Origin: Arthrobacter sp. ISL-72
GTDB lineage: Bacteria; Actinomycetota; Actinomycetes; Actinomycetales; Micrococcaceae
Assembly (NCBI RefSeq): GCF_018613755.1
Contig: NZ_JAGGPP010000019.1
Location: 1 to 64,000 of the forward strand
DNA: 64,000 nucleotides
Direction: 5' to 3'
Numbering within the stretch: position 1 is the first letter of the stretch; each line of letters begins with the position of its first letter. The position numbers and the translations under genes are program-made. A model generated the notes under the pieces. It saw nothing but the letters and a program-made list of their open reading frames with translations, was not told the origin of the DNA and ran no database searches. Positions 8,196-17,675 of this stretch are shown one piece after another.

Positions 8196-9137
8196 TCATA
8201 GTCCGAGGCTGATGGCTGCGAGGCCGGGAAACACTGCAAAGACGACGGTCAACGGCAGGACACCGAAAACCAGCGGCACCATCATGGCGATCTCTTTCTT
8301 TCCGGCTGATTCCATCAAGTCGCGCTTCGCGGTGTCGCGGACGTCCTGTGCCTGGGCCCTGAGGACGTCTGCAAGTGGTGTTCCCCGTTCCACTGCCACG
8401 ATGATCCCGTCAACGAACCGCACCAAGGCGCTCAGGTCCGTTCGTGAGGAGAACCGCTGCAATGCTTCCACGAGGGGTTTTCCGGACCGGGTTTCACCAA
8501 GAACCAGTGTGAATTCCCCGGCCAGTTCGCCATGTGAGCTGCGGCAGACCCGGTCAAGTGCACCGATGGCGCTTTCGCCGGCGCTGACGGCGAGCGCCAT
8601 CAGCTCGGCCAGGCTCGGGAATTCCGCCATCATGCGTTTTTCCCGCGTCTTGATCTGCACGCCCAGCCAGTAGTCCCTGAAGAGGAATCCGCCAACTGCG
8701 CTGCCCAGGATCGCAACGACGGCAAGGAATGGATTGAACTGTCCTGCCGCCGCTCCGATCAGCACAAGGCCCGTGGAGACAATGAAACCGATCACCGCCC
8801 AGAGCACTTGCTCCGCCCTGAAATCGACGGCCGATTTCCGGATCCCCGCCCGGGCCAGGCGGCGGCCTAACGCCGAGGACCCGAAGTTGAAGCGTGAAAG
8901 GAAGGAAAGACCGTCCTGCAGCACCGGACGCAGAATGCGCTCCAATGGTCCGAACGGCGTGAGGCTGTCTGCAGAGGCAAGCAGCAGCTTGGACTCCAGG
9001 TTTTGCGACTTCAGCTGCGGTTCGATGCGTTCGGTGAAGCTTATGGGCCGCATGAAGGGAAGCCGCACAACCAAGAGCCAAAGTCCTGCTCCGAGAAGAA
9101 GTCCGGAGATCACGGCACCAGCGGCAGCAGACGTCAC
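8196..9137 (-). CDS. tadC: TadC-type inner-membrane platform protein (T2SS F family)
   Basis: Encodes 313 aa. It starts with GTG overlapping the tadB stop by 4 nt. Hydrophobic segments occur near the N-terminus, in the middle (VLWAVIGFIVSTGLVLIGAA) and at the C-terminus (PLVFGVLPLTVVFAVFPGLA). The conserved T2SSF cytoplasmic domain shows EFPSLAELMALAVSAGES and GTPLADVLRAQAQDVR. TadB and TadC form the membrane platform that couples the TadA motor to pilus assembly. It is the third gene of the tadA-tadB-tadC run. Confidence 0.9.
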   Translation of the reverse strand: MTSAAAGAVISGLLLGAGLWLLVVRLPFMRPISFTERIEPQLKSQNLESKLLLASADSLTPFGPLERILRPVLQDGLSFLSRFNFGSSALGRRLARAGIRKSAVDFRAEQVLWAVIGFIVSTGLVLIGAAAGQFNPFLAVVAILGSAVGGFLFRDYWLGVQIKTREKRMMAEFPSLAELMALAVSAGESAIGALDRVCRSSHGELAGEFTLVLGETRSGKPLVEALQRFSSRTDLSALVRFVDGIIVAVERGTPLADVLRAQAQDVRDTAKRDLMESAGKKEIAMMVPLVFGVLPLTVVFAVFPGLAAISLGL

Positions 9138-9988
9138 CGGAGCACCCGCTCATCCTCGGGAAGGGCCCCGATGCGCAGCATGACGGAGTAGCAGAAGGCC
9201 GAAACAACGAGTCCGCCAAGGAGCACGGCCGCACCCATCGCCGTGTTGTAGGCGGCAACAGCTTCGGGGCGGGTGGCCAGCAGAACCATGACGATCCACG
9301 GAGCAGCGACAGCAAGCCTGGCAGCATTCACCGTCCAGGACTGCCGGGCCTCAAGCTCACTTCGGGTCCGAGCACTTTCCCGCAGGAATTCAGCCAATGT
9401 TCCCAGCAACCTGCCCAGGTCCGAGCCGCCCACCTCGCGGGTGAGCCTCAGGGCCTCCACAATCCGGTCTGCGACCGGATCTGCAAGCCGTTCCTTAAGC
9501 CTGTTGAGGGCTGGATCAAACTGCCCGCCGGCGCGATAGTCGGCACCGAACTCCCGAAACACGTGCCGCAGCTCCTCGGGGCCCTTGTCGCCGAGTTGGA
9601 TCAGCGCCTCTGGCAGGGACAGTCCCGCCCTGATCGCGGATCGAAGATGGTCAACAACGTCGGGCCATAACTGACGGAGCGTGGCGGTGCGTTTGCGGGC
9701 CCGCCATCTGACAACGGCCATCGGGAGCCACCCGCCAAACAGGCCGAAGCAGGCCGAGATGGGCCAGGACCTGGTCACGGCGAAGAAAATGAGGCTCACG
9801 AATGCTGCCAGGCCCAGGCAGGTGGACACCAGCCCAAACGCCGAGACCTTCTCAATTCCGGCGGACCGCAGCAAGTCTTCGAGCCGGCTGTGCCGCGGAC
9901 CGCGTTTGGTGGGCTCCGGCTGTTCCCATGCTGACCACCAGATGAGGAAGAGGCCTGCGCCGAATAGCACGCCCAGCAGCGGTGCCAT
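9134..9988 (-). CDS. tadB: TadB-type inner-membrane platform protein (T2SS F family)
   Basis: Encodes 284 aa from the ATG at 9988, which overlaps the tadA stop by one base (TGATG). A longer upstream frame lies wholly inside tadA and is rejected. Two membrane segments near the N-terminus and two at the C-terminus flank the T2SSF domain (SAIRAGLSLPEALIQLGDKG, LREVGGSDLGRLLGTLAEFL-like region). With TadC it forms the platform of the Flp pilus machine. Confidence 0.9.
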   Translation of the reverse strand: MAPLLGVLFGAGLFLIWWSAWEQPEPTKRGPRHSRLEDLLRSAGIEKVSAFGLVSTCLGLAAFVSLIFFAVTRSWPISACFGLFGGWLPMAVVRWRARKRTATLRQLWPDVVDHLRSAIRAGLSLPEALIQLGDKGPEELRHVFREFGADYRAGGQFDPALNRLKERLADPVADRIVEALRLTREVGGSDLGRLLGTLAEFLRESARTRSELEARQSWTVNAARLAVAAPWIVMVLLATRPEAVAAYNTAMGAAVLLGGLVVSAFCYSVMLRIGALPEDERVLR

Positions 9989-11211
9989 CAGTGCACTTCC
10001 AGAAGGCCTGCAACATCGAACCCCGCCGCGGCGAACTTCTCGGCGGCCGGCATGGAGTTCGCCTTTGCATGCAGTTGGCCATCCGACATGGCAAAGACCA
10101 TGGAGGATTCGATGATGCCATTTTCGACCCTCCGGCCGAGGGAAAGTATCTCCGTCACCTGACGCCGCCCGCTGGACTGCCGGCTGCAATGGACCACGAG
10201 GTCAATGCAGGAGGCAACGGTAGGAACGACAAACGCACTTGAGATGTTGTCACCGGCCAGGAGCGGAAGCGTGCACAGCTTGGTCACGGCGTCGTGCGCG
10301 GAATTCGCATGGACGGTACACATCCCGGGGAGCCCGGAGTTCAGCGCGATCAGCATGTCCAGGCTTTCGGCTTCACGCACTTCGCCGACCACGAGCCGGT
10401 CCGGCCGCATCCTGAGGGCTTCCTTAACGAGCCTCCGCAGCGGGATCTCGCCCTCGCCCTCCAGGTTTGGCTGCCGGCACTGCAGTCCGACAACGTCACG
10501 CAGGGGAAACTGCAGTTCGAAGATTTCCTCCACAGTGATGACGCGTTCCCGTGCGCCAATGCTGGCAGCCAGGCAGTTCAGCATGGTGGTTTTCCCTGCC
10601 TGCGTCGCCCCGGAGACCAGGATGTTCAGTCCGCTCGCTACCGCCGCCCCGAGAAACCGTGCCGCCTCTGGAGTCAGGGTGCCAAGCTCAACCAGATGTT
10701 CGAGCCTGCTTGCCTTGACCACAAACTTGCGGATGTTCACGGCCCAGTGGCGCCGTGTCACATCGGGAATCACAACGTGCAGCCGGGATCCGTCCGGCAG
10801 TGCCGCATCCACGAACGGCGAGGACATGTCGAGGCGCCGACCGGAGCTTTTCAGCATGCGCTCCACGAGGTCCCGAACCTGCTGGTCCGAGAGGCTCAGG
10901 GACGTGAGCTCGGACTCGCCGTTCCGTGCGACATAGATTTCGTTGGGTGCGTTCAGCCAGATTTCCTCGATGGCGGGGTCATCCAACAGCGGCTGCAAAG
11001 GGCCAAAACCGGCAACGGCGTCGTAGACATACCGGCGTGCCGTTTCCAGCGGGCCAATCGGCGGAAGAGGCCCCATGAGCGCCCGCTCGTCGTAGTCGCT
11101 GACCGCCGCTTCAACGAGGCGCCTGACCTCGCCGGCCTGCCGCAGCGGGTCCAGGCCGCGGCGCCGAATCAGCTCGCGGACCTCGTCCTCCACGATTCGA
11201 ACTGCATCCAT
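9988..11211 (-). CDS. tadA: TadA/CpaF-family secretion ATPase
   Basis: Encodes 407 aa from the ATG at 11211, preceded by GGGGAA. This is the hexameric motor of the Tad pilus system. Walker A reads SGATQAGKTT (the usual family form is SGGTGSGKTT), Walker B/Asp box is RPDRLVVGEVREAE, and the His box is TVHANSAHDA. The N-terminal domain contains DPAIEEIWLNAPNEIYV, characteristic of CpaF/TadA. It is the first gene of a seven-gene minus-strand operon with overlapping or nearly overlapping frames. A prepilin peptidase is not in the window. Confidence 0.94.
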   Translation of the reverse strand: MDAVRIVEDEVRELIRRRGLDPLRQAGEVRRLVEAAVSDYDERALMGPLPPIGPLETARRYVYDAVAGFGPLQPLLDDPAIEEIWLNAPNEIYVARNGESELTSLSLSDQQVRDLVERMLKSSGRRLDMSSPFVDAALPDGSRLHVVIPDVTRRHWAVNIRKFVVKASRLEHLVELGTLTPEAARFLGAAVASGLNILVSGATQAGKTTMLNCLAASIGARERVITVEEIFELQFPLRDVVGLQCRQPNLEGEGEIPLRRLVKEALRMRPDRLVVGEVREAESLDMLIALNSGLPGMCTVHANSAHDAVTKLCTLPLLAGDNISSAFVVPTVASCIDLVVHCSRQSSGRRQVTEILSLGRRVENGIIESSMVFAMSDGQLHAKANSMPAAEKFAAAGFDVAGLLEVH

Positions 11212-11507
11212 GAGTTCCCCAATACGACTGCCGCCCCCCCGACAGAGGCAGTACAACTGCGTTAAAGCTAAGGGAGCAGGGACATGTAGGCCAAGTCACA
11301 TCTGCAAGCTGTGGATAAACCAGGAGCCAGCGGCACCACGAATCACTTTGGTAACAGCAGAATCACTAGTCGCTCCCTGCACACTGGTGTTATGGTAGGC
11401 GCGTTAAGTCAGGCATATCTCACAGTTCGGTTATTCCCCCGGGATTCAGCTGTGGATGCGAGCTAGTGGCCTGCTCCCCGGGGCACGTCATTATTCCGGA
11501 GCGAAAA
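11212..11507. promoter_or_regulatory. Divergent intergenic region between tadA and the GH25 gene
   Basis: This 296-bp gap must hold promoters for the tad operon (minus) and the muramidase gene (plus). A candidate plus-strand -10 box is TATGGT at about 11392-11397. The muramidase ATG at 11508 has GGAG six nt upstream. No riboswitch consensus or further ORF was recognised. Confidence 0.4.
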
Positions 11508-14168
11508 ATGAAGCGGACCCCAATTCAATCCAAGCGTCGCTTAGTGAGAAGCGCTGGGCCGCTCATTCTGGCGCTGTCACTGATGGCGGGACCGCTGGCG
11601 GGACCGGCGGCCGCGACGGAACCCCCGCCGACCCCCACGCCGACGGCGGGTGAATCCTCCGGTCCCGCACCGGCCACCCCCGAAACCGCATTGCCCGGCA
11701 CGCCTTCAACGGCGCCGTCGACCTCCTCGTCCTCGCCTTCCCCCTCAGCCACAGTGTCCCCCCAGCCTGCACCGGCAACACCGCTTCCTGCGCCTGCGGT
11801 TCCCCTGGACCCCGGCTCCGCGGCCGGACGTGCCGCGATGGCGAAAGCCGCCGGACCGGGCGGCGCCGAAATGGGCCAGCGCTCGGCCCGGGTGGCAGGA
11901 CCCGCCGGGACGGACCAGGACGCTTCGCAGCTGTTGACCCGTCAGTCCCTGGAAACACAGGGAACGTGGATGCCCACTTTCGGCGTCCAGGGCCTCGATG
12001 TCAGCGGACACCAGACCTCCGTCAACTGGCAGCAGCAATGGAACATGGGTGCGCGCTTTGCCTACGTCAAAGCCAGCGAAGGCAACTACTACACCAATGA
12101 GCTGTACGGCTCGCAGTACCAAGGCGCCCGGAACGTCGGAATGATCCGGGGTGCGTACCACTTCGCCATCCCGAACTGGTCATCCGGAGCGGACCAGGCG
12201 CGTTACTTCGTCCAGAACGGAGGCGGCTGGACCGCTGACGGCTACACGCTGCCGCCGGTCCTGGACTTTGAGTTCAACCCGTATGAAGGCCGGACCATCG
12301 ACGGGTTCTACTTCGGGAACACCTGCTACGGCATGTCCCCGGCCCAGCTCACGTCGTGGGTTCGCGACTTCGGCAACACCATGCAGGCACTCACCGGACG
12401 GCTGCCGGTCATCTACACGAACACCTCCTGGTGGAAGCAGTGCACCGGCGACGCCGCCGGCTTCGGAAGCTATCCCCTCTGGGTGGCGGCCTACCCCAGC
12501 TCAGCCACCAACGACGCCGGTCCCGTGCCCTCGAGCTGGAGCTCCTACAGCATGTGGCAGTACAGCAGCACGGGTCCCTTCGCCGGCGACTCCAATGTGT
12601 GGAACGGCACGTACCAGATGCTGCAGCGCTTCGCCACGTACTCCGACGGCTTCGGGTCCATCTTTGTCAAAGGGCCCAACAGCAGCACCGTGTACCTGGT
12701 CAGCGGCAAAACCAAATACCCCGTACCGGACTGGGCCACATATCAGCTCTACATGAATGTAAGTTCCCTCGACCAGGTGAGCCAGCAGTTCCTTGACTCG
12801 CTGTCGACGGGAAACGCCGTGGGCCGGTTCGCGCGCAGCCCTGACGGCTCCATCTACCTCATTGACTCCGGCCGGAAGTTCCACGTCCCCAGCTGCTCCA
12901 TCATGGACGACTTCGGCGGCGGCAGCTGCACAGGCTGGATTCCGCTGGCTGACAGTCAGCTTGCGGGGTATGCGGACGCCGGACTGTTGGCCAACGCCAC
13001 TGTTTCCGCGTCCGGCAAGCTGTTCTACGTATCCGCCAGGACAAAGCGGGAATTCTTCGACGTCGCCTCCCTCAGCCGTGCCGGCCTCCCCACCACCGTT
13101 GCGCGCCTGAGCGATGCTGTTACAGATCCGCTGCCGTATGCAGCGGCTGCACCCATCGTCCGTCCGGACGTCATCGTCGTAGACCGGGTCAGCCGCCAGC
13201 CCTTCATCAACACTGCAGGAAAACTCCTGCCGGTTCCCACATCTGTCAACGCGGAGAACGCCTGGGCGCCGTCACTCACCGCCGCGGCACTGGACCCCCA
13301 GTCCATCGCGAAACTCACGCAGGGCCCGGCCTTCACCGGTTTCGCCTCGAATGAAGCTGGCAGCGCCCGCTACGTGATTGGATCGAGCAACAAATTCCTG
13401 ATGACCGACACAACGCAGTGGCCCGAGACAGCGGTTAAGTTTTCGGACGTCCTGCTGAATGCGATCGGTACGGGCCCCGCAATTTCCAGCCCGGCCTTCG
13501 TGAAGTCCCCGTCCTCCCCGGTGGTCTACCGGAGGGATAAGTCAGTCGCCCGCGAAGTTCCGGATATTTCCACGCTCACCCAACTCGGACTCGGCAAGGT
13601 TCCCGTCATCTATTCCTTGTCGGCGACGACTCTCCGCACCCTGCCTAAGGGCCCCGCCCTGCTGCCCCTGGCGAAACTGGTTGTGGGCAACACCAGCCCG
13701 GTGGTTTATCTGATCGACGGGCCGGACAAAATGCTGCAGCTGGAGGATTTCAGGATCACCAACAGCCTGGGGATCGGGGGGTACTCACGGATTGCCCAGT
13801 CAGCACTGGCACCCTACGCCTCGGCTGGAACGGTGCAGCCCGTTGTACGTTGCGGACTGGATACGTACCTCGGTTACGGCGGCGGCATCTGGAAGCTACC
13901 GGCCACGACGGCCACGGCGCAGCTCCCGGCACGCACCCTTGAACCCTCCACCTGCACGGCGCTTCCCGCAACCAGGGGCAACCTGGACTCGACGATCTTC
14001 GTCAAGGCACTGGACTCCCCCGTCGTCTACCTGATGGTCGACGGGACCAAGCGCCCGGTGGCTTCCTGGACGCGCCTGGTGGAATTGAACAACGGGAGCA
14101 GTTCACCCGTCATTGCTGAATACACCCGCAGCGCGCTGGACCCGGTTCCAACGGGAAGCCCGGCGTAA
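11508..14168 (+). CDS. Secreted GH25 muramidase with repetitive C-terminal region
   Basis: Encodes 886 aa from the ATG at 11508 (GGAG 6 nt upstream). A signal peptide ends near GPAAA, followed by a ~90-residue Pro/Ala/Thr/Ser linker. Residues ~155-380 form a glycoside hydrolase family 25 domain: FGVQGLDVSGHQ at its start, and DFEFNP with the catalytic Asp-x-Glu. GH25 enzymes cut the MurNAc-GlcNAc bond of peptidoglycan. The ~500-residue C-terminus contains about nine degenerate units (examples: SSTVYLVSGKTKYPV, GSIYLIDSGRKFHV, SPVVYLIDGPDKMLQL, SPVVYLMVDGTKRPV), probably beta-rich and envelope-binding. It lies next to the cell-wall polysaccharide locus and is followed by a strong terminator. 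Confidence 0.92.
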   Translation: MKRTPIQSKRRLVRSAGPLILALSLMAGPLAGPAAATEPPPTPTPTAGESSGPAPATPETALPGTPSTAPSTSSSSPSPSATVSPQPAPATPLPAPAVPLDPGSAAGRAAMAKAAGPGGAEMGQRSARVAGPAGTDQDASQLLTRQSLETQGTWMPTFGVQGLDVSGHQTSVNWQQQWNMGARFAYVKASEGNYYTNELYGSQYQGARNVGMIRGAYHFAIPNWSSGADQARYFVQNGGGWTADGYTLPPVLDFEFNPYEGRTIDGFYFGNTCYGMSPAQLTSWVRDFGNTMQALTGRLPVIYTNTSWWKQCTGDAAGFGSYPLWVAAYPSSATNDAGPVPSSWSSYSMWQYSSTGPFAGDSNVWNGTYQMLQRFATYSDGFGSIFVKGPNSSTVYLVSGKTKYPVPDWATYQLYMNVSSLDQVSQQFLDSLSTGNAVGRFARSPDGSIYLIDSGRKFHVPSCSIMDDFGGGSCTGWIPLADSQLAGYADAGLLANATVSASGKLFYVSARTKREFFDVASLSRAGLPTTVARLSDAVTDPLPYAAAAPIVRPDVIVVDRVSRQPFINTAGKLLPVPTSVNAENAWAPSLTAAALDPQSIAKLTQGPAFTGFASNEAGSARYVIGSSNKFLMTDTTQWPETAVKFSDVLLNAIGTGPAISSPAFVKSPSSPVVYRRDKSVAREVPDISTLTQLGLGKVPVIYSLSATTLRTLPKGPALLPLAKLVVGNTSPVVYLIDGPDKMLQLEDFRITNSLGIGGYSRIAQSALAPYASAGTVQPVVRCGLDTYLGYGGGIWKLPATTATAQLPARTLEPSTCTALPATRGNLDSTIFVKALDSPVVYLMVDGTKRPVASWTRLVELNNGSSSPVIAEYTRSALDPVPTGSPA

Positions 14169-14195
14169 CGCCAAGCGCTATTTGCGAATTAAGCA

Positions 14196-14236
14196 AAAAG
14201 GCGGGTGGCCGGGAAATTCCCGGCCACCCGCCTTTT
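14196..14236. terminator. Bidirectional intrinsic terminator
   Basis: A perfect 18-bp stem (AAAAGGCGGGTGGCCGGG with its complement) closes a 5-nt loop and has T runs on both strands. It separates the convergent GH25 gene and rmlA. Confidence 0.93.
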
Positions 14237-14246
14237 GTTGGTTTGA

Positions 14247-15119
14247 TCAGTTTGCGTTTTGGTCCAGCAATTCAAGCAGGTATTTTCCGTAACCGCTCTT
14301 CACCAGCGGTTCCGCCCGTTCCTGCAGTTCGGCGTCGCTGAGGAAGCCGAGCCGCCAGGAGATTTCCTCCGGGCAGCCGATGGACAGGCCCTGGCGCTTC
14401 TGCACGGTGTGGATGAATTCGGACGCTTCGTTCAGTGAATCAAAGGTTCCGGTGTCCAGCCAGGCGGTTCCCCGCGGGAGGATCTCCACCTGGAGCTTGC
14501 CGCGTTCCAGGTACACACGGTTTACGTCCGTGATTTCCAGCTCTCCGCGGGGAGAAGGCTTCAGGTCCTTGGCGATCTGCACGACGTCGTTGTCGTAGAA
14601 GTACAGGCCGGGAACTGCGTAGTGGCTCTTCGGCTTCGCCGGCTTTTCCTCAAGCGAAATGGCTTTCCCGTCGCCGTCGAATTCCACCACGCCGTAAGCG
14701 GAGGGATCGGCCACCCAGTAACCGAACACCGCACCGCCGTCGATGTCAGAGAAGCGGCGGAGCTGGGTGCCCATGCCGCGGCCGTAGAAGATGTTGTCGC
14801 CCAGGACCAGGGCAACGGGTCCGTCGCCGATGTGCTCCGCGCCGAGGATGAAGGCTTGGGCCAGTCCGTCGGGAGAGGGCTGCTGGGTATACGTAATATT
14901 CACGCCGAATTGCGAACCGTCGCCGAGCAGGCGCTGGAACTGGTCAGCGTCGTGGGGTGTGGTGATGATGAGGATGTCGCGGATGCCGGCCAGAATGAGC
15001 GTCGACAGCGGGTAGTAGATCATCGGCTTGTCATAGACCGGCACCAGTTGCTTGCTGATGCCCATGGTAATGGGATGGAGTCTGGAGCCGGTACCGCCGG
15101 CAAGGATAATTCCGCGCAT
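14247..15119 (-). CDS. rmlA: Glucose-1-phosphate thymidylyltransferase RmlA
   Basis: Encodes 290 aa starting [18 protein letters not shown], the nucleotidyltransferase signature; the longer upstream frame is rejected because it precedes this conserved N-terminus. Further family motifs are [17 protein letters not shown] and [10 protein letters not shown]. It makes dTDP-glucose from glucose-1-phosphate and dTTP, the first step of dTDP-L-rhamnose synthesis. It is transcribed divergently from rmlB with only 57 bp between the genes, so both promoters overlap in that gap. A bidirectional terminator lies just downstream. Confidence 0.96.
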   Translation of the reverse strand: MRGIILAGGTGSRLHPITMGISKQLVPVYDKPMIYYPLSTLILAGIRDILIITTPHDADQFQRLLGDGSQFGVNITYTQQPSPDGLAQAFILGAEHIGDGPVALVLGDNIFYGRGMGTQLRRFSDIDGGAVFGYWVADPSAYGVVEFDGDGKAISLEEKPAKPKSHYAVPGLYFYDNDVVQIAKDLKPSPRGELEITDVNRVYLERGKLQVEILPRGTAWLDTGTFDSLNEASEFIHTVQKRQGLSIGCPEEISWRLGFLSDAELQERAEPLVKSGYGKYLLELLDQNAN

Positions 15120-15140
15120 GCAACCTATCTTTCCCTCTGA

Positions 15141-16175
<1,035 letters not shown>

Positions 16176-16177
16176 GC

Positions 16178-17590
16178 ATGGAGTTTCAGAAGAAGCTCGC
16201 AGGCGCGGAAACGCCGATTCCCGGCGTCGTGGTCTACGACCTTCCGGTGTACGGGGACAACCGCGGCTGGTTCAAGGAAAACTGGCAGCGGGAGAAGATG
16301 ATCGCCGCCGGACTGCCCGACTTCGGGCCCGTGCAGAACAACATCTCCTTCAACGACAAGGCCGGCACCACCAGGGGGATCCACGCGGAGCCGTGGGACA
16401 AGTTCGTGTCGGTGGCCACCGGCCGGATCTTCGGCGCCTGGGTTGACCTGCGTGAAGGCCCGTCCTTCGGCGCGGTCTTCACCACGGAGCTCGATGCCAG
16501 CAAGGCCATCTTCATTCCCCGCGGCGTGGCCAACTCCTACCAGACGCTGGAGGACAACACCTCCTACGTCTACCTCGTCAACGATCACTGGTCACCCGAC
16601 GCCGAATACACGTTCCTGAACCTGGCCGACGAGACCGCGAACATTCCGTGGCCAATCCCCCTCTCGGAAGCCGAGGTTTCCGAAAAGGACCTCGGCCACC
16701 CGCGGCTGGCCGACGTCAGGCCCATGGGCCCGCGCAAGACGCTAGTCCTCGGGGCGGACGGACAGCTGGGCCGTTCGCTGCGCAAAGCGTACGACGGCGA
16801 CACTTCCGTTGAGTTCGCAGGCCGCCAGGACTTCGACCTCTTGGACCCTGCCTCGTACACTGCCCGCCACTGGGGCAGCTACAGCACCATCATCAACGCC
16901 GCGGCCTACACTGCGGTGGATGCCGCTGAAACCGGGCCGGGACGGGAGGCCGCATGGGCCATCAACGCCACCGCAGTCAGCCGGCTCGCGCGGGTAGCAG
17001 CCGAACATTCCCTGACGCTGGTGCACGTCTCCAGCGACTATGTCTTCGACGGCGAACGTCCTGAACACACCGAAGACGAACCGTTCACTCCCCTGGGCGT
17101 GTACGGCCAGAGCAAGGCGGCCGGCGACGCCATCGCCGGCACAGTCCCCCGGCACTACATCGTCCGGACCAGCTGGGTCATCGGTGACGGCAACAATTTC
17201 GTCCGCACCATGGCGGACCTGGCCGGCCGCGGCGTCCAGCCCTCCGTCGTCGACGACCAAATCGGACGGCTGACGTTTGCCGAGGACATCGCCGAGGGCA
17301 TCAAGCACCTGCTCGCGACGAAGGCACCGTTCGGCACGTATAACCTGAGCAACGACGGCACGCCCCAGTCCTGGGCCGAGATCGCAGCGGACGTTTTTGA
17401 ACTCAGCGGCGCCGAACGATCGGTTGTTTCCGGCGTCACCACGGCCGAGTACTTCAAGGACAAGGCCGCAGCCCCGCGCCCGCTCAACAGCGTCCTGGAC
17501 CTGGCGAAAATCAAGGCCACCGGCTTCACGCCCCGGAACTCCAAAACGGCCCTGGCCGAGTACCTGAGCACCAGCCAGGCAACGGTTTAG
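16178..17590 (+). CDS. Fused dTDP-4-dehydrorhamnose 3,5-epimerase / reductase (RmlC-RmlD)
   Basis: Encodes 470 aa. Residues ~1-180 are RmlC-like cupin (TRGIHAEPWDKFVSV with the conserved His, then IFIPRGVANSYQTLEDNTSY). After PMGPRKT, residues ~188-465 are RmlD (LVLGADGQLGRSL Rossmann motif, SSDYVFDG, YGQSKAAGD with Tyr-x3-Lys, RTSWVIG). One polypeptide therefore performs the last two steps to dTDP-L-rhamnose. The ATG at 16178 was chosen as it follows the rmlB stop by 2 nt; an upstream start would lie inside rmlB. Such fusions occur in some Actinobacteria. A terminator follows. Confidence 0.95.
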   Translation: MEFQKKLAGAETPIPGVVVYDLPVYGDNRGWFKENWQREKMIAAGLPDFGPVQNNISFNDKAGTTRGIHAEPWDKFVSVATGRIFGAWVDLREGPSFGAVFTTELDASKAIFIPRGVANSYQTLEDNTSYVYLVNDHWSPDAEYTFLNLADETANIPWPIPLSEAEVSEKDLGHPRLADVRPMGPRKTLVLGADGQLGRSLRKAYDGDTSVEFAGRQDFDLLDPASYTARHWGSYSTIINAAAYTAVDAAETGPGREAAWAINATAVSRLARVAAEHSLTLVHVSSDYVFDGERPEHTEDEPFTPLGVYGQSKAAGDAIAGTVPRHYIVRTSWVIGDGNNFVRTMADLAGRGVQPSVVDDQIGRLTFAEDIAEGIKHLLATKAPFGTYNLSNDGTPQSWAEIAADVFELSGAERSVVSGVTTAEYFKDKAAAPRPLNSVLDLAKIKATGFTPRNSKTALAEYLSTSQATV

Positions 17591-17625
17591 CGCCGCGCGC
17601 GGGACACCGGCGCTACGACAGACAA

Positions 17626-17661
17626 AAGCCGGGTGCCGTCCAAAAGGACGGCACCCGGCTT
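17626..17661. terminator. Intrinsic terminator between convergent genes
   Basis: A perfect 16-bp stem (AAGCCGGGTGCCGTCC and complement) around an AAAA loop lies between the convergent rmlC-rmlD gene and the membrane protein gene at 17676. The A/T tracts at the stem base are short, but the stem is very strong. Confidence 0.85.
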
Positions 17662-17675
17662 CCATCTTTTAATGG

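Noticed and set aside
11212..11507. c-di-AMP (ydaO) riboswitch upstream of the GH25 gene
   Set aside because: Such riboswitches control wall hydrolases in Actinobacteria, but I could not find the conserved paired elements here.
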